The notes: generated from the letters alone by a model not told the origin. A DNA stretch of 64,000 bases from Vampirovibrio sp041737375 (GCF_041737375.1 NZ_JBGSRV010000010.1:558001-622000), one strand, 5' to 3'. Positions 36,161 through 45,479 are shown, counted from the first letter of the stretch. Made by a program: numbers and translations.

Positions 36161-37519
36161 TCAGTGCAACTGCTGCAACACGGTTTCTAAAATCCGAACG
36201 GCACTGTCGGTTTGCTCCTCACAAATCACCAAGGGGGGGCTAAAACGAATGGAATTTTCTCCACAGCCCAAAATCAACAGGCCGTGATAAAAGCAGTCGT
36301 CCACAATCCGGTTTCGCAAGTCGGGGGCCTTCTTTTTGCTGACCTTGGATTCTACAATCTCAATGCCCAGCATCAGCCCTTCGCCCCGCACCTCGCCAAT
36401 CACATCATAACGATCGGCCAGCGCTTGCAAACGGGCCTTCAGGTAAGGGCCTTGCACCCGCACATTGTCCAACAAGCCGTTTTCCACCAGCTCAAAGGTT
36501 TTCAGGGCAGCGGCACAACTCACCGGATTGCCTCCAAAGGTGGTGGCATGGCTACCCGGCTCCCAGTTCATCACATCCGATCGGGCCACACAAGCCCCCA
36601 AGGGCATACCGGAGGCCAGCCCCTTGGCGCTGGTGAGAATATCCGGCTCAAACCCCGGATACAGTTGAGAAGCCCACAGGTGGCCGGTGCGTCCCATGCC
36701 CGCCTGTACCTCATCGGCAATGATTAAAATGCCATGCTTGCGGGCCAGCGCTTGCAAACCCAGTATAAAAGAAGGCGGCGGGGTCACATAGCCCCCTTCT
36801 CCCTGAATGGGCTCTACAATAAAAGCGGCTATTTCATCCGGTGGGGTTAACAGCTTGAAAATATAATCTTCAATGTAATTCAGGCAGGCTTCGGCGCAGG
36901 CTTCCGGCGTTTCGCTTTTAAAAATATCCCGGTAAAAGTAAGGGTAATGGGCATGAAACACCCCCGGTACCAAAGGCATAAAGTGCTTGCGCTGCACCGA
37001 TTTGCTGGCGCTAACCGACATAGAACCAAACGTACGGCCATGAAAGCTACGGTAAAAAGAAATATACCCTTTACGCCCGGTGTGATAACGGGCCAATTTC
37101 AAGGCCGCCTCATTGGCTTCTGTGCCGGAATTACCGAAAAAAACCTTTTTATCCGGGGTACCGGGTGTGGTGGTGGCTAATTTTTCAGCCAATTCAGCCA
37201 TTACGGTGTAATAAAAATCGGTGCCCGACATGTGCAAAAATTGCGCTGATTGTTCCTGAATGGTTTGCACCACCGCCGGGTGAGAATGCCCGGTGGAGCA
37301 AACCGCAATGCCTGCGCAATAATCCAGAAATAAATTATCATCCATATCCACCACCATGGCCCCATAGCCACGCTTAATGGACAAAGGATAGCCTCGGGTA
37401 TAGGAGGGCGACAGGTAGTGACTGTCTTTTTCAATCAAGGCCTTCGTTTTTGGGCCCGGTAATTCTGTCTGGATGTGAGGCTGAATGGCACCTTCCCACA
37501 GTGAAGCATGATTACGCAT
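36161..37519 (-). CDS. Class III aminotransferase (acetylornithine/4-aminobutyrate family)
   Basis: A 452-residue PLP enzyme. The substrate-binding block DYCAGIAVCSTGHSHPAV, PLP-phosphate contact FFGNSGTEANEAALKLAR, Asp in IIADEVQAGMGRTG, and Schiff-base lysine in LTSAKGLASGMPLGA are all present. It resembles GabT-like and acetylornithine-type aminotransferases, and the sequence alone does not fix the substrate. No arginine or GABA genes are next to it. I chose ATG 37519 because AGAGGG lies 6 bases upstream; a GTG 15 bases earlier is possible. Confidence 0.9.
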   Translation of the reverse strand: MRNHASLWEGAIQPHIQTELPGPKTKALIEKDSHYLSPSYTRGYPLSIKRGYGAMVVDMDDNLFLDYCAGIAVCSTGHSHPAVVQTIQEQSAQFLHMSGTDFYYTVMAELAEKLATTTPGTPDKKVFFGNSGTEANEAALKLARYHTGRKGYISFYRSFHGRTFGSMSVSASKSVQRKHFMPLVPGVFHAHYPYFYRDIFKSETPEACAEACLNYIEDYIFKLLTPPDEIAAFIVEPIQGEGGYVTPPPSFILGLQALARKHGILIIADEVQAGMGRTGHLWASQLYPGFEPDILTSAKGLASGMPLGACVARSDVMNWEPGSHATTFGGNPVSCAAALKTFELVENGLLDNVRVQGPYLKARLQALADRYDVIGEVRGEGLMLGIEIVESKVSKKKAPDLRNRIVDDCFYHGLLILGCGENSIRFSPPLVICEEQTDSAVRILETVLQQLH

Positions 37520-37695
37520 ATTTTCCCTCTCCACGGTTCCAACCGTTTTATAAAAACCCGTGCTGGATAGTCACGAACCAATTAAATGAGACGACCCCCT
37601 TGGCCCTTCACACTTCTATCATACCCCGAGCCGGTTCAGCTTTACACCCCAAACAAAAATAAAGGGCCGAACCACAACAAGCACTATCATCCCGC

Positions 37696-38592
37696 TCAAA
37701 CCGGCTTTAACGAACCCGGATTCTCACCGGGTGCCAACTGCAATTGCTGAAGTGCCTGACTCAATAAATCCTCGTAATGGCGACATCCGCTATATTCGGC
37801 AATCCCGATACGAACCCGCAACTTTTGCATGGAACCTTCCGCATTGAGAAATGAAAGATCCGAAAAACGCTCAAGCAGTCGTCTTCCCAAAGCCGTGGCC
37901 CCCCGTTTGCCAGTTTGAGGCAGCACAATGGCGTACTTGTCCATAAAATATTCACCCACCCAGTCCAACCCACGGGCGGAATCCTTCAACAAAGCGCCCA
38001 CTTGAGCCATCAAGGCCGCTTCAGCAGTTTCAGAGTTGGTGTTTTGGCAACCCTCCAGCTCCACTATTAATAAACTCAACGCCCCATCGGAGGCGTTGGC
38101 CGATAGCGCCTCCGTCATTTGTTTCAGCTGCTTGAGCAAGTGCGGGGTGGTTAACAGTCCGGAGCGGGGAGAAATAACCCCCATCTCAATTAAAATCTGA
38201 TCTTTTTGAGCGGAAATTTGCTCCAGCCGACATTCCTGCAAGGTGCTAATAACTCTGGACACCAGGTAAGCCTCTGGCACGGGCTTCACCATAAAATCTC
38301 GGGCCCCGGCATCGTGACAGGCCAGAAAGACGGCTTCATCAAATTCATCGCTCAAAACTAAACGCTTGACCCCTTGCGGTATCAATTCCATCAAAGCCAA
38401 CAACGAGCGAACTTCGCCTTCCGGGTCCACAATCACCAAGGCAGGCGGCGTTGGCGGAAACGCCCGCAGCGCCTCTACCAAAGACAGGCAAACAATCTCG
38501 TCAAACCCCCTCAACACAATGGTTTGCTTCAGCGCCTCAGCCCGAGCGGGGGAGGCCGTAATAATATAAATCGCGTCTGGTGCCTGCTTCAT
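37696..38592 (-). CDS. Receiver-like domain fused to a degenerate GGDEF domain
   Basis: A 298-residue protein with an N-terminal response-regulator-like domain (about 5-118; candidate phospho-acceptor in ALVIVDPEG, and MVKPVPE with the expected Lys-Pro) and a C-terminal domain (about 145-295) with the diguanylate cyclase fold pattern. In place of the GGDEF/GGEEF signature it has GEYFMDKYAIVLPQTG, so it is unlikely to make cyclic di-GMP. It may bind nucleotide or act as a protein-interaction output. ATG 38592 or GTG 38601 may start it. Confidence 0.72.
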   Translation of the reverse strand: MKQAPDAIYIITASPARAEALKQTIVLRGFDEIVCLSLVEALRAFPPTPPALVIVDPEGEVRSLLALMELIPQGVKRLVLSDEFDEAVFLACHDAGARDFMVKPVPEAYLVSRVISTLQECRLEQISAQKDQILIEMGVISPRSGLLTTPHLLKQLKQMTEALSANASDGALSLLIVELEGCQNTNSETAEAALMAQVGALLKDSARGLDWVGEYFMDKYAIVLPQTGKRGATALGRRLLERFSDLSFLNAEGSMQKLRVRIGIAEYSGCRHYEDLLSQALQQLQLAPGENPGSLKPV

Positions 38593-38616
38593 CCGTCCCA
38601 CGCTCGCTTTCTTTCT

Positions 38617-39153
38617 CTAAATCATAATCATAAACCAGCCCTGCTGCACTGCCTTCACGGGAATTTCCACGCCGGGTTCGGTTACCACTTCCATGGGCGT
38701 TTGCTCACACAGGTTAAAAGTTGCGTTTACATTGTATTCACCGGGGGTCCACTGGGCGGTATTCACAAACCGGTAACGCTTTAAATTGGCCCGCAAGGTA
38801 ACACGCTGACCGCTTTCCAGCCACTGTACTTTCATGGGCTCGTGAAAAATTTTACTGTTGTCCTGAATAATCAAAGGCTGTAAGGCCAGCTTTCCTTGCC
38901 CCGGACGAGAGATGGACACCTGCATCTGGCTCAGAATATCTTTGGCCAAACAGAGCTTGGTTTTTTCGTTGGCGGTAAACGTAAGCTTTACCACCAAGCC
39001 TTCTCGGCTTGAGTAAATTTGCTTGGTGGGTTCAATTTCCAGCCGCAGCAGTTGCGGTTCTCCCGCTTGCCCGATACTCACCATCAGGCTCAGGGAAGCC
39101 AGTATAATGAAAGACAGTGACCCTATACGCCTTACAAGGATTCTGGAAGCCAT
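38617..39153 (-). CDS. Secreted protein of unknown function (BsuPI-like fold pattern)
   Basis: A 178-residue protein with a clear signal peptide (basic MASRILVRRIG, hydrophobic SLSFIILASLSLMVS, cleavage near GQAGEP). The mature part is strand-rich, with two pairs of separated cysteines and a pattern similar to intracellular proteinase-inhibitor-like (BsuPI) domains, for example TPGEYNVNATFNL. The family link is tentative. Start candidates ATG 39153 and ATG 39156 overlap the start of pgeF on the other strand, so the two 5' ends share bases. It lies just upstream of the receiver/GGDEF gene on the same strand. Confidence 0.6.
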   Translation of the reverse strand: MASRILVRRIGSLSFIILASLSLMVSIGQAGEPQLLRLEIEPTKQIYSSREGLVVKLTFTANEKTKLCLAKDILSQMQVSISRPGQGKLALQPLIIQDNSKIFHEPMKVQWLESGQRVTLRANLKRYRFVNTAQWTPGEYNVNATFNLCEQTPMEVVTEPGVEIPVKAVQQGWFMIMI

Positions 39154-39154
39154 C

Positions 39155-39910
39155 ATGCCCAAAACCGCCTCGCCTGTTTTTACCGAACCTTTTGTATTGT
39201 ATCAATCCACGCAACTCAGCGCCTACGCCGAACGGGTGATCCACGGATTTACCGGAAAACCCATCTCATTAGGCGGAGCGGCCTACCCAGCGGAAGCCGC
39301 TAAAACCAACCGGGCAGAAGTCTGCCAGACGGTGGGCCTATCCCCCAGTCGCCTGACCCTGCCCCGCCAAACCCACACCGACCAGCACCGCCTGAACGAT
39401 GCCCCCTGCGAACGGGAAACGGATGCCATTATTTTAACGGAAACCGGAGTGGCGGCCATGGTACAGGTCGCCGATTGTGTGCCCATTATTTTGTATGAGC
39501 CACAACGCCATGTGGGGGCGGTCATTCATGCGGGCTGGCGAGGCACCGCACAGTCTATCAGCGCCAAAGTGGCCCAAACCCTGATTCAACAGCATCAGGC
39601 CCGCCCCGATCGCATCATCGCAATCATTGGCCCCTCCATAGGCGGCTGCTGTTACGAGGTTTCCACAGAAGTGGCGGATGCCGTGGGGGAAACCATTCCT
39701 CACGCCAGCTTGGCAGAATACCAAGAGACGCAAAGCAGTGGCAAGCCTCGGGTTGATTTAAAGCAGGTGAACCGGCTACAGCTAGCCGCCTTAGGCATTA
39801 CCCAGATTGAACTGCTGGCGGCCTGCACCTTTTGCGATAACCACCTGCTGTGGTCCCACCGCAAAGGCGAAGCAGGACGGCAGGTGGCTTTTCTCGAACT
39901 AAAGCCCTAA
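39155..39910 (+). CDS. pgeF: Peptidoglycan editing factor PgeF (YfiH/multicopper oxidase-like)
   Basis: PgeF family proteins remove wrongly incorporated residues from peptidoglycan precursors; some act as purine nucleosidases. The 251-residue protein has the family metal-binding motifs: QTHTDQHR, DCVPIILYE, VIHAGWRGTAQSI, GPSIGGCCYEV and CTFCDNHLLWSHRK, giving the Cys/His ligands. I chose ATG 39155 (GGAAG 6 bases upstream). The frame extends further upstream but only across the opposite gene. It is convergent with the large TPR gene. Confidence 0.93.
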   Translation: MPKTASPVFTEPFVLYQSTQLSAYAERVIHGFTGKPISLGGAAYPAEAAKTNRAEVCQTVGLSPSRLTLPRQTHTDQHRLNDAPCERETDAIILTETGVAAMVQVADCVPIILYEPQRHVGAVIHAGWRGTAQSISAKVAQTLIQQHQARPDRIIAIIGPSIGGCCYEVSTEVADAVGETIPHASLAEYQETQSSGKPRVDLKQVNRLQLAALGITQIELLAACTFCDNHLLWSHRKGEAGRQVAFLELKP

Positions 39911-39921
39911 CCGGCCTTATT

Positions 39922-42159
39922 TTATAAAACAGGCTCAATCCGTTGGGGGGCCTGCTTTAAAGGATCAGCCGGTTTGGCAGGCACCCCTGTTTTGCTGGGG
40001 GCCGCCGGGTTAGCCTGTACCGGCATCGCCGTGACCGGTTTGCCCGCATTAGCGCCCAGGGCTTGTTTTAAAATATCAATACGGCCCAAGGCTTCCCGAC
40101 TGTAACGGGCTTGCGGGGCTTGAATGTAGGATTGATAGGTATCCAGCGCTTCCTGATATTTCCGCTGCTTTTCCAGCGTAATGGCCAAACCGTATTGAGA
40201 ATCGCTATTGGCCGCATCCAGAGCCAGCGCCTTTTTATAAGCGTCCGCAGACTCATTGAGCTGTCCCAGTTCATTATAAACAATACCCAGGTTATAATGC
40301 GCAGCAGGGAGCTTATCGCTAAGGGTTAAGGCTTGTAAGTAGCTGCTTTTGGCCTGTTCAAACTGGCCCAGCTTTTGCCACTGAGCGCCCATCGCCAAGT
40401 GTAGCTCAGGATCTTTAGGGTCCAGCGCCAACAGTTTTTGATACACCGCAATGGCCTCGGCGGGCTTGCCCTGCTGCTCGTAAGCCGATGCCAGGGTAAA
40501 CAACACTTCCTCATTGGCGGGATTCTGCCTGGCCAAGCCTTCCAGGGTGGCGATATTGGGATCGGTGGGTGTTGGGCCACCCGGGGTTAAGGCCCCGGCT
40601 TGGCTGGGCGGCTGCTTGGCCATGGCCAACTTGGTACGGTACAGCTTGGCGGTCACGTTGGTAGGATCTTTTTCCAGCACCTTGCCATAGGCATTATAGG
40701 CTTGCTCAGGCTGCTCCATGGCAAAAAAGGTATTGGCCAAACCCAGGTCGGGATAATAATTTTTGGCGTTCGCATACAAGCGGGCATCCCCGTAACGAGC
40801 GGCGGCAGTGTTAAAATCTTTGGCTTTGTAGGCCGTATCGCCCAAGCTGGTTAGGGCCACGGCCAAATCATTTCCCAAACTGGCTCGATCTACCAGAAAC
40901 TGCTGCTGCAATTGAGGTTCGGCGTAATACACCTGCTTATAAAAATCCACCGCTTGCTCGTAACGCCCTGCCTTATGGTAGGCAATGGCCAAGTTGGATT
41001 TCAACTGTAAGTCCTTTTGCGCAGGGGGTTCCGGCAATAGGGCCTCATACATCTCAATGGCCCTGGGTACATCGCCCAGCATCTGGGTGGAAAAAGCCAT
41101 GTCTTTCTGGATGGAAAACCGCTGCTGAGGATCGGTAATCGCTTGTAACAGAACCCCCAGCTCATTGAGGGCGGGCGCGTAATTTCCACTGTCCAGATAG
41201 GTGGTGGCCAAGGCTTGACGCACCCCTTGATCTTGAGGGTGAGCTTTCAAATAAGCCTGATAATTCTCCACCGCAGGGGCCCACTGCTTTTGAACCCGGT
41301 GCAAATCGGCAATCCGCAACAGCAAATCATCTTTTTGGGGGTTCAGGGCATAGGCTTTGCGGTAATTCTGAATGGCCAAATCCGCCTGACCCAAAGCCGC
41401 ATGAGCCCGACCCATTTCCTCCCCGATGTCCGATTTACTGCCCTCTTTGGCGTAAGCCACTTTTAATTCTTCCAAGGCCTGCTCCGGGGCGTTGGCGCCG
41501 GTTAAAGCACGGGCCAAATCCAGATGTTCTTCAAACTGATTAGGAAAGCGCTGCTTCAACAAGTCATACTCTTTGACCGAAGCGGCTTCCTGACCAGTTA
41601 CCAAATACAATTTGGCCAAATGACGGCGGGCCTCGTAATGATCGGGGTATTTGCCCAAGAATTGCTGATAATGCAGAATGGCGGGCGGGTATTTTTTTTG
41701 CTGAATTTCGGTGCGAGCCAGGTTCAGCAAGGCAAACTGATAGCGGGGATTGTTTTGCAGGCCCAGCTCATAGGCTTCTTGCGCCTTGCCATACTCACCC
41801 AGTTGCTCATAAATACTGCCCAAACTGTAAAGAATCATGCCATCTTGCGGATTTAAATTTAAAGCCTGCTGATAGTAGCTAATGGCTTCATTGGGCTTGC
41901 CCTGCTGGTTTAACAAAGAGGCCAGCTTCACATAGTTCAGATAATCCTGAGAATCCAGCGCAATGGCCTTGCGCAAAGCTTGCTCGGCCTGATCGGGGTT
42001 GCCACGCAATTCGGCTTGCTGAGCTTGCAAGTAGTAATCTCGAGATTGTGGCGAAATGGCCCACCCACTGGCCTGCAAAAGGGAAGCACTCACCCCCAGC
42101 GCCAAAGTGAAAGCCAGCGGGGTTTTATAAACAGACAACCAGTTATAGGGCTTCATCAT
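39922..42159 (-). CDS. Large exported tetratricopeptide repeat protein
   Basis: A 745-residue protein with a signal peptide (about 1-32, TPLAFTLALGVSASLLQASG) and about 17 TPR-like repeats, visible as recurring pairs such as GKPNEAISYYQQALNLNPQD and GQLNESADAYKKALALDAAN. A Pro/Ala-rich C-terminal tail follows (from about residue 705). A Gly/Pro-rich break (PGGPTPTDPNIATL) splits two arrays near residue 540. It probably scaffolds an envelope complex. I chose ATG 42159 because AGAGGTAAG lies about 8 bases upstream; the frame extends into the divergent gap but without a signal peptide there. Confidence 0.85.
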   Translation of the reverse strand: MMKPYNWLSVYKTPLAFTLALGVSASLLQASGWAISPQSRDYYLQAQQAELRGNPDQAEQALRKAIALDSQDYLNYVKLASLLNQQGKPNEAISYYQQALNLNPQDGMILYSLGSIYEQLGEYGKAQEAYELGLQNNPRYQFALLNLARTEIQQKKYPPAILHYQQFLGKYPDHYEARRHLAKLYLVTGQEAASVKEYDLLKQRFPNQFEEHLDLARALTGANAPEQALEELKVAYAKEGSKSDIGEEMGRAHAALGQADLAIQNYRKAYALNPQKDDLLLRIADLHRVQKQWAPAVENYQAYLKAHPQDQGVRQALATTYLDSGNYAPALNELGVLLQAITDPQQRFSIQKDMAFSTQMLGDVPRAIEMYEALLPEPPAQKDLQLKSNLAIAYHKAGRYEQAVDFYKQVYYAEPQLQQQFLVDRASLGNDLAVALTSLGDTAYKAKDFNTAAARYGDARLYANAKNYYPDLGLANTFFAMEQPEQAYNAYGKVLEKDPTNVTAKLYRTKLAMAKQPPSQAGALTPGGPTPTDPNIATLEGLARQNPANEEVLFTLASAYEQQGKPAEAIAVYQKLLALDPKDPELHLAMGAQWQKLGQFEQAKSSYLQALTLSDKLPAAHYNLGIVYNELGQLNESADAYKKALALDAANSDSQYGLAITLEKQRKYQEALDTYQSYIQAPQARYSREALGRIDILKQALGANAGKPVTAMPVQANPAAPSKTGVPAKPADPLKQAPQRIEPVL

Positions 42160-42418
42160 GGCGCTCTTACCTCTTTCCAATGTTACGGTTCGATTTTTGG
42201 GGGTTTGCCCATTATAGCAAAGCCCTGGGCTTGGGGCTGAATACAAGAGACTCAGCCCAAACCGTCCTGTTCCGTTCCACTCGACACTTAAAAATACCCA
42301 ATGCCAAACGCCAAAGCGCAAGCCCAAACATCAAACAATGTAACAAAAAGCTCAAGCCTACCGCCCCAATGCCGATAGCCTCCTTACCAACGACATACAC
42401 TCAGCGGGAAGGAACGTG

Positions 42419-43351
42419 ATGCGGATTGAGGGAATGGAGGCCGCCTTTGGCCCCAATATCGCCGTGCAGGAAATTCAGTGGTTCACCCAGCCCACCCAGA
42501 GAGAGCTGGATAATGCCGGTCAAACCCTGGCCCAGTTTCTGGCGGCCAGAGCCCGTAAAAATGAAACAATCCTAGCCTCAAGCAGCCGTTACAACGGGAA
42601 CCCGGCCCTGACGCTGGACTTAAGATCGCTGGTCAAGTTGCTCAGAGTCAGCTCTCAAAAGTTGCGAATTTTACGAATGTTGCGGCGGGGCAACTGGTTG
42701 GAATTACTGCGCTTAATGCCAAAAGAATTACTGGTAAACGCGCTTCGGCTTTTTAACAAAGAAAAGCTGGTTCGGCTGCTTATGAACCTGCCCAAGCCCA
42801 TGCTGATTAAACTGTTGCTGAAAATTTTCAAACTGGAGGAACTCATCCAGAAAATGCCCACCGTGGAATTAATGCGCATTCTAAAAAGCAAGCGGCTGAA
42901 CAACCGGGAACTCTCCAAGGGCATTTTAACCATGGATCCCCGGTTCATTCTGCAACTGTTGCAAAAGCTGTACGGCAATCACGATTACTCCCACTTAAAG
43001 CCCTATGATTTAATGCGGATTTTTATGCACACCCCTAAAGAACGACTGATAGAAGCCTTTAAAACCCTGCCCTTCAAAGCCCTGCAACCGTTGGTTACCG
43101 GATTTGTCAAAAAGGATCCCGCCCTGCTTTTAAGTATGAGCGATGGCTTCATATTCAAGCTGTTAGATAAATGCCCCAAACCCACCATTATTGAAAGCTG
43201 CAGGGTGTTGCCCGAAGCAATACTGATTAAACTGCTAGCCCAGCTGCCTGACCATTTCCTGATGCTGGCCGCCGCCCAAATCGATGATAAAACCTTTGAA
43301 GATTACCTGATTGCAAGGCAAGGAGATTTAATCCGCAGCATGGCCGCCTAA
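42419..43351 (+). CDS. Alpha-helical repeat protein, unknown function
   Basis: A 310-residue protein without signal peptide or membrane segment. After an N-terminal region of about 65 residues it is built of short helical units, each opening with a Pro-containing turn and Leu-rich helix: LMPKELLVNALRLF (99-112), NLPKPMLIKLLLKIF (123-137), KMPTVELMRILKS (145-157), TMDPRFILQLLQKL (171-184), LKPYDLMRIFM (193-203), TLPFKALQPLV (216-226), KKDPALLLSM (231-240) and VLPEAILIKLLAQLP (263-277). This resembles a solenoid similar in style to the MgtE N-terminal superhelix, but no CBS or channel domain follows. AAGGA lies 5 bases before ATG 42419. Family not recognised. Confidence 0.7.
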   Translation: MRIEGMEAAFGPNIAVQEIQWFTQPTQRELDNAGQTLAQFLAARARKNETILASSSRYNGNPALTLDLRSLVKLLRVSSQKLRILRMLRRGNWLELLRLMPKELLVNALRLFNKEKLVRLLMNLPKPMLIKLLLKIFKLEELIQKMPTVELMRILKSKRLNNRELSKGILTMDPRFILQLLQKLYGNHDYSHLKPYDLMRIFMHTPKERLIEAFKTLPFKALQPLVTGFVKKDPALLLSMSDGFIFKLLDKCPKPTIIESCRVLPEAILIKLLAQLPDHFLMLAAAQIDDKTFEDYLIARQGDLIRSMAA

Positions 43352-43367
43352 GCGTAAGCAAAAGGCC

Positions 43368-44444
43368 CTAAACGATGCGCGCCTCAGTAGCCCCATCAAA
43401 AAGCAGTGCTTTGGCGATATCAATTTTAACCTTCAGGGGTTGCCCTTCCTGAACCGGCAAATCAGAAGCCCAACGGGCCACCAGCGTATGCCCGCTGAGT
43501 GAGAAATGAACCATTTGCTCACTCCCCAGCATTTCCACCCGATCAGGGATTACCTCATAAACAGGCCCCCACTCTGGACTGCTTTCTGGCACCACATGCT
43601 CGGGTCGCAGGCCCATCACCGCAGCCTGGCCACTCATTCCGGCAATACGGTCAACCAGCGCTTCAGGCACTGGCAATACCGTTGTATCTCCCAACCGAAG
43701 GCCCTCTGCATCCAGAACGCCGGTTAAAAAATTCATTTGCCCCACAAAACCCGCCACAAACATATTGGCAGGCTGATGATACACATTGAGCGGAGTATCC
43801 ACCTGCTGAATTTTGCCCTTGTTTAAAATCACAATGCGATGGCCCATGGTCATGGCTTCCACCTGATCGTGGGTGACATAAATGGTGGTGGCGTTCAGCC
43901 GCTTGTGCAAGGCCGCAATTTCAGTCCGCATTTGAACGCGCAGCTTGGCGTCCAGATTGGACAGTGGCTCATCCATTAAAAATACTTTGGGGTTTCGCAC
44001 AATGGCCCGGCCCAAGGCCACCCGCTGACGCTGCCCCCCGGACAACTGCTTGGGCTTGCGTTGCAATAAATGCTCCAAATCCAGAATGCGGGCCGCTTCT
44101 TTCACTTTTTCATCAATTTCGGCCTTGGGCGTTTTTCGCATTTTCAAGCCAAAGGCCATGTTTTCATAAACGCTCATGTGCGGATAAAGCGCATAGTTCT
44201 GAAAGACCATGGCGATATCGCGATCTTTGGGGGCCACGTCGTTGACCACCCGATCTTCAATCTGGATGGTGCCGCCGGTAATGCTTTCCAGCCCTGCAAT
44301 CATGCGCAAAATGGTAGATTTTCCGCACCCGCTAGGGCCAACCATCACCACAAACTCCTGATCCCGAACGGTCAAGGACACATCCTGAATTACGAGCGTC
44401 TTATCGTAGGACTTGGCTACGTTTTGTAAAACCACTTCTGCCAT
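43368..44444 (-). CDS. ABC transporter ATP-binding protein, UgpC/MalK type
   Basis: A 358-residue ATPase of the sugar or glycerol-3-phosphate import class. It has Walker A GPSGCGKST, Q-loop VFQNYALYPHMSV, signature LSGGQRQRVALGRAI, Walker B VFLMDEPLSNLDA, H-loop VTHDQVEAM, and a C-terminal OB-fold TOBE domain (about 240-355, with VMGLRPEHV). These proteins often serve several permeases. No permease or binding protein is adjacent, so the transported solute cannot be named. Confidence 0.9.
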   Translation of the reverse strand: MAEVVLQNVAKSYDKTLVIQDVSLTVRDQEFVVMVGPSGCGKSTILRMIAGLESITGGTIQIEDRVVNDVAPKDRDIAMVFQNYALYPHMSVYENMAFGLKMRKTPKAEIDEKVKEAARILDLEHLLQRKPKQLSGGQRQRVALGRAIVRNPKVFLMDEPLSNLDAKLRVQMRTEIAALHKRLNATTIYVTHDQVEAMTMGHRIVILNKGKIQQVDTPLNVYHQPANMFVAGFVGQMNFLTGVLDAEGLRLGDTTVLPVPEALVDRIAGMSGQAAVMGLRPEHVVPESSPEWGPVYEVIPDRVEMLGSEQMVHFSLSGHTLVARWASDLPVQEGQPLKVKIDIAKALLFDGATEARIV

Positions 44445-44557
44445 AGAAATTATTATGCGGCTATCTTAAGATTGTGACAATCAGTTTTAACAGACAGGCG
44501 CTTTTAGCCCCCTGATTTATCCAATCTTTTGCTTTCAGCCCCAAAGGACTTTGCCCC

Positions 44558-45307
44558 ATGTACCATCAAATCGCACACCTTTACGACTGGCCCGGTGCTT
44601 TGGCCTTTGCCAGCAAAATCAACGAAAAAGACCTCACCCTACTCACTCAGGCTGGACTGCAAAAAGGGGCCAGAGTTTTAGATCTGGCCTGCGGCACCGG
44701 CACCTTGAGCATTACACTGGCCCAAGCGGGCTATCAGGTTCTGGGCATTGATTTGTCTGCCGCCATGCTGAAACAAGCCAAACAAAAAGCAGCCGCACAC
44801 CAACCAGCCCTCAATATTGAATGGCAGGAAGGCGATATGCGCTATTTTTTGCTAAATGAGCCAGTAGATGCGGTGCTTTGCCATTACGACAGCCTGAATC
44901 ATCTCTCCAACGAAACCGAGTTGCGAGGCACCTTTTTGCAGGTGGCGGAAGCCTTGAAGCCCGGCGGCCTGTTTGTGTTTGACCTGAACACCCTGGAGAA
45001 TTACCAGACCTTTTGGAACGGCAAAGACACCTATGAAGGCCCCAATTACCGCCTGAAAACCACGTCCAGCTTTAACCCGGACAGCGGCAAGGCGGACGTG
45101 CTGTTTGCGGTGGATGAGTATAACGACCACGGCGAACTGTTCCACCACGAGGAAACCGTGTATGAGCAATATTTCAACGAACGGGCCGTGGAAAAATACC
45201 TGATGAGTGCCGATTTTTACGATATTCAGCATGAGGCATTTAACCCGGTGGAGGATTTGCCCGCCGATTTTCCATTAAAAACATTCTGGACCTGTAAGCG
45301 CCGTTAG
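44558..45307 (+). CDS. Class I SAM-dependent methyltransferase
   Basis: A 249-residue methyltransferase with SAM-binding motif I VLDLACGTGTLSITLA (about 40-55), acidic motif II in VLGIDLSAAML, and motif IV around DAVLCHYDSLNHL. A C-terminal region, YEGPNYRLKTTSSF onward, is common in small-molecule or aromatic methyltransferases of this group. The substrate is unknown. The ATG follows AAAGGA at a distance of 10 bases. It diverges from the UgpC-type gene. Confidence 0.85.
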   Translation: MYHQIAHLYDWPGALAFASKINEKDLTLLTQAGLQKGARVLDLACGTGTLSITLAQAGYQVLGIDLSAAMLKQAKQKAAAHQPALNIEWQEGDMRYFLLNEPVDAVLCHYDSLNHLSNETELRGTFLQVAEALKPGGLFVFDLNTLENYQTFWNGKDTYEGPNYRLKTTSSFNPDSGKADVLFAVDEYNDHGELFHHEETVYEQYFNERAVEKYLMSADFYDIQHEAFNPVEDLPADFPLKTFWTCKRR

Positions 45308-45414
45308 CCCTTGGATGACATATTTTGCAAGACGCCATTCCTAAATGACTTCCACCCAAACTGCGATTTGAAATAGCACAAAAATCCCATCACACGGTTT
45401 ACTTACATAGAAAA

Positions 45415-45452
45415 ACAAGCAGGCCACGCTTCTTGGCAAACCCGCTGCTTGT
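45415..45452 (+). promoter_or_regulatory. Leader stem-loop upstream of the S/T-rich gene
   Basis: Outer arms ACAAGCAG (45415-45422) and CTGCTTGT (45445-45452) flank an inner stem GCCA (45423-45426) / TGGC (45434-45437) with a 7-base loop; a 7-base asymmetric bulge lies on the 3' side. It sits about 12 bases before the ribosome-binding site of the next gene and has no U tract, so a translational control element or operator is more likely than a terminator. Confidence 0.4.
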
Positions 45453-45479
45453 GTCCAACGATGTGAGGATTTTATTGAT

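Noticed and set aside
41974..42159. Longer start for the large TPR protein, up to 42327
   Set aside because: The extension has no ribosome-binding site and would put 56 residues ahead of a clear signal peptide.
42212..42400. A hydrophobic 62-codon minus-strand frame upstream of the TPR gene
   Set aside because: No ribosome-binding site, and it covers the divergent promoter region; the hydrophobic stretch alone is not enough.
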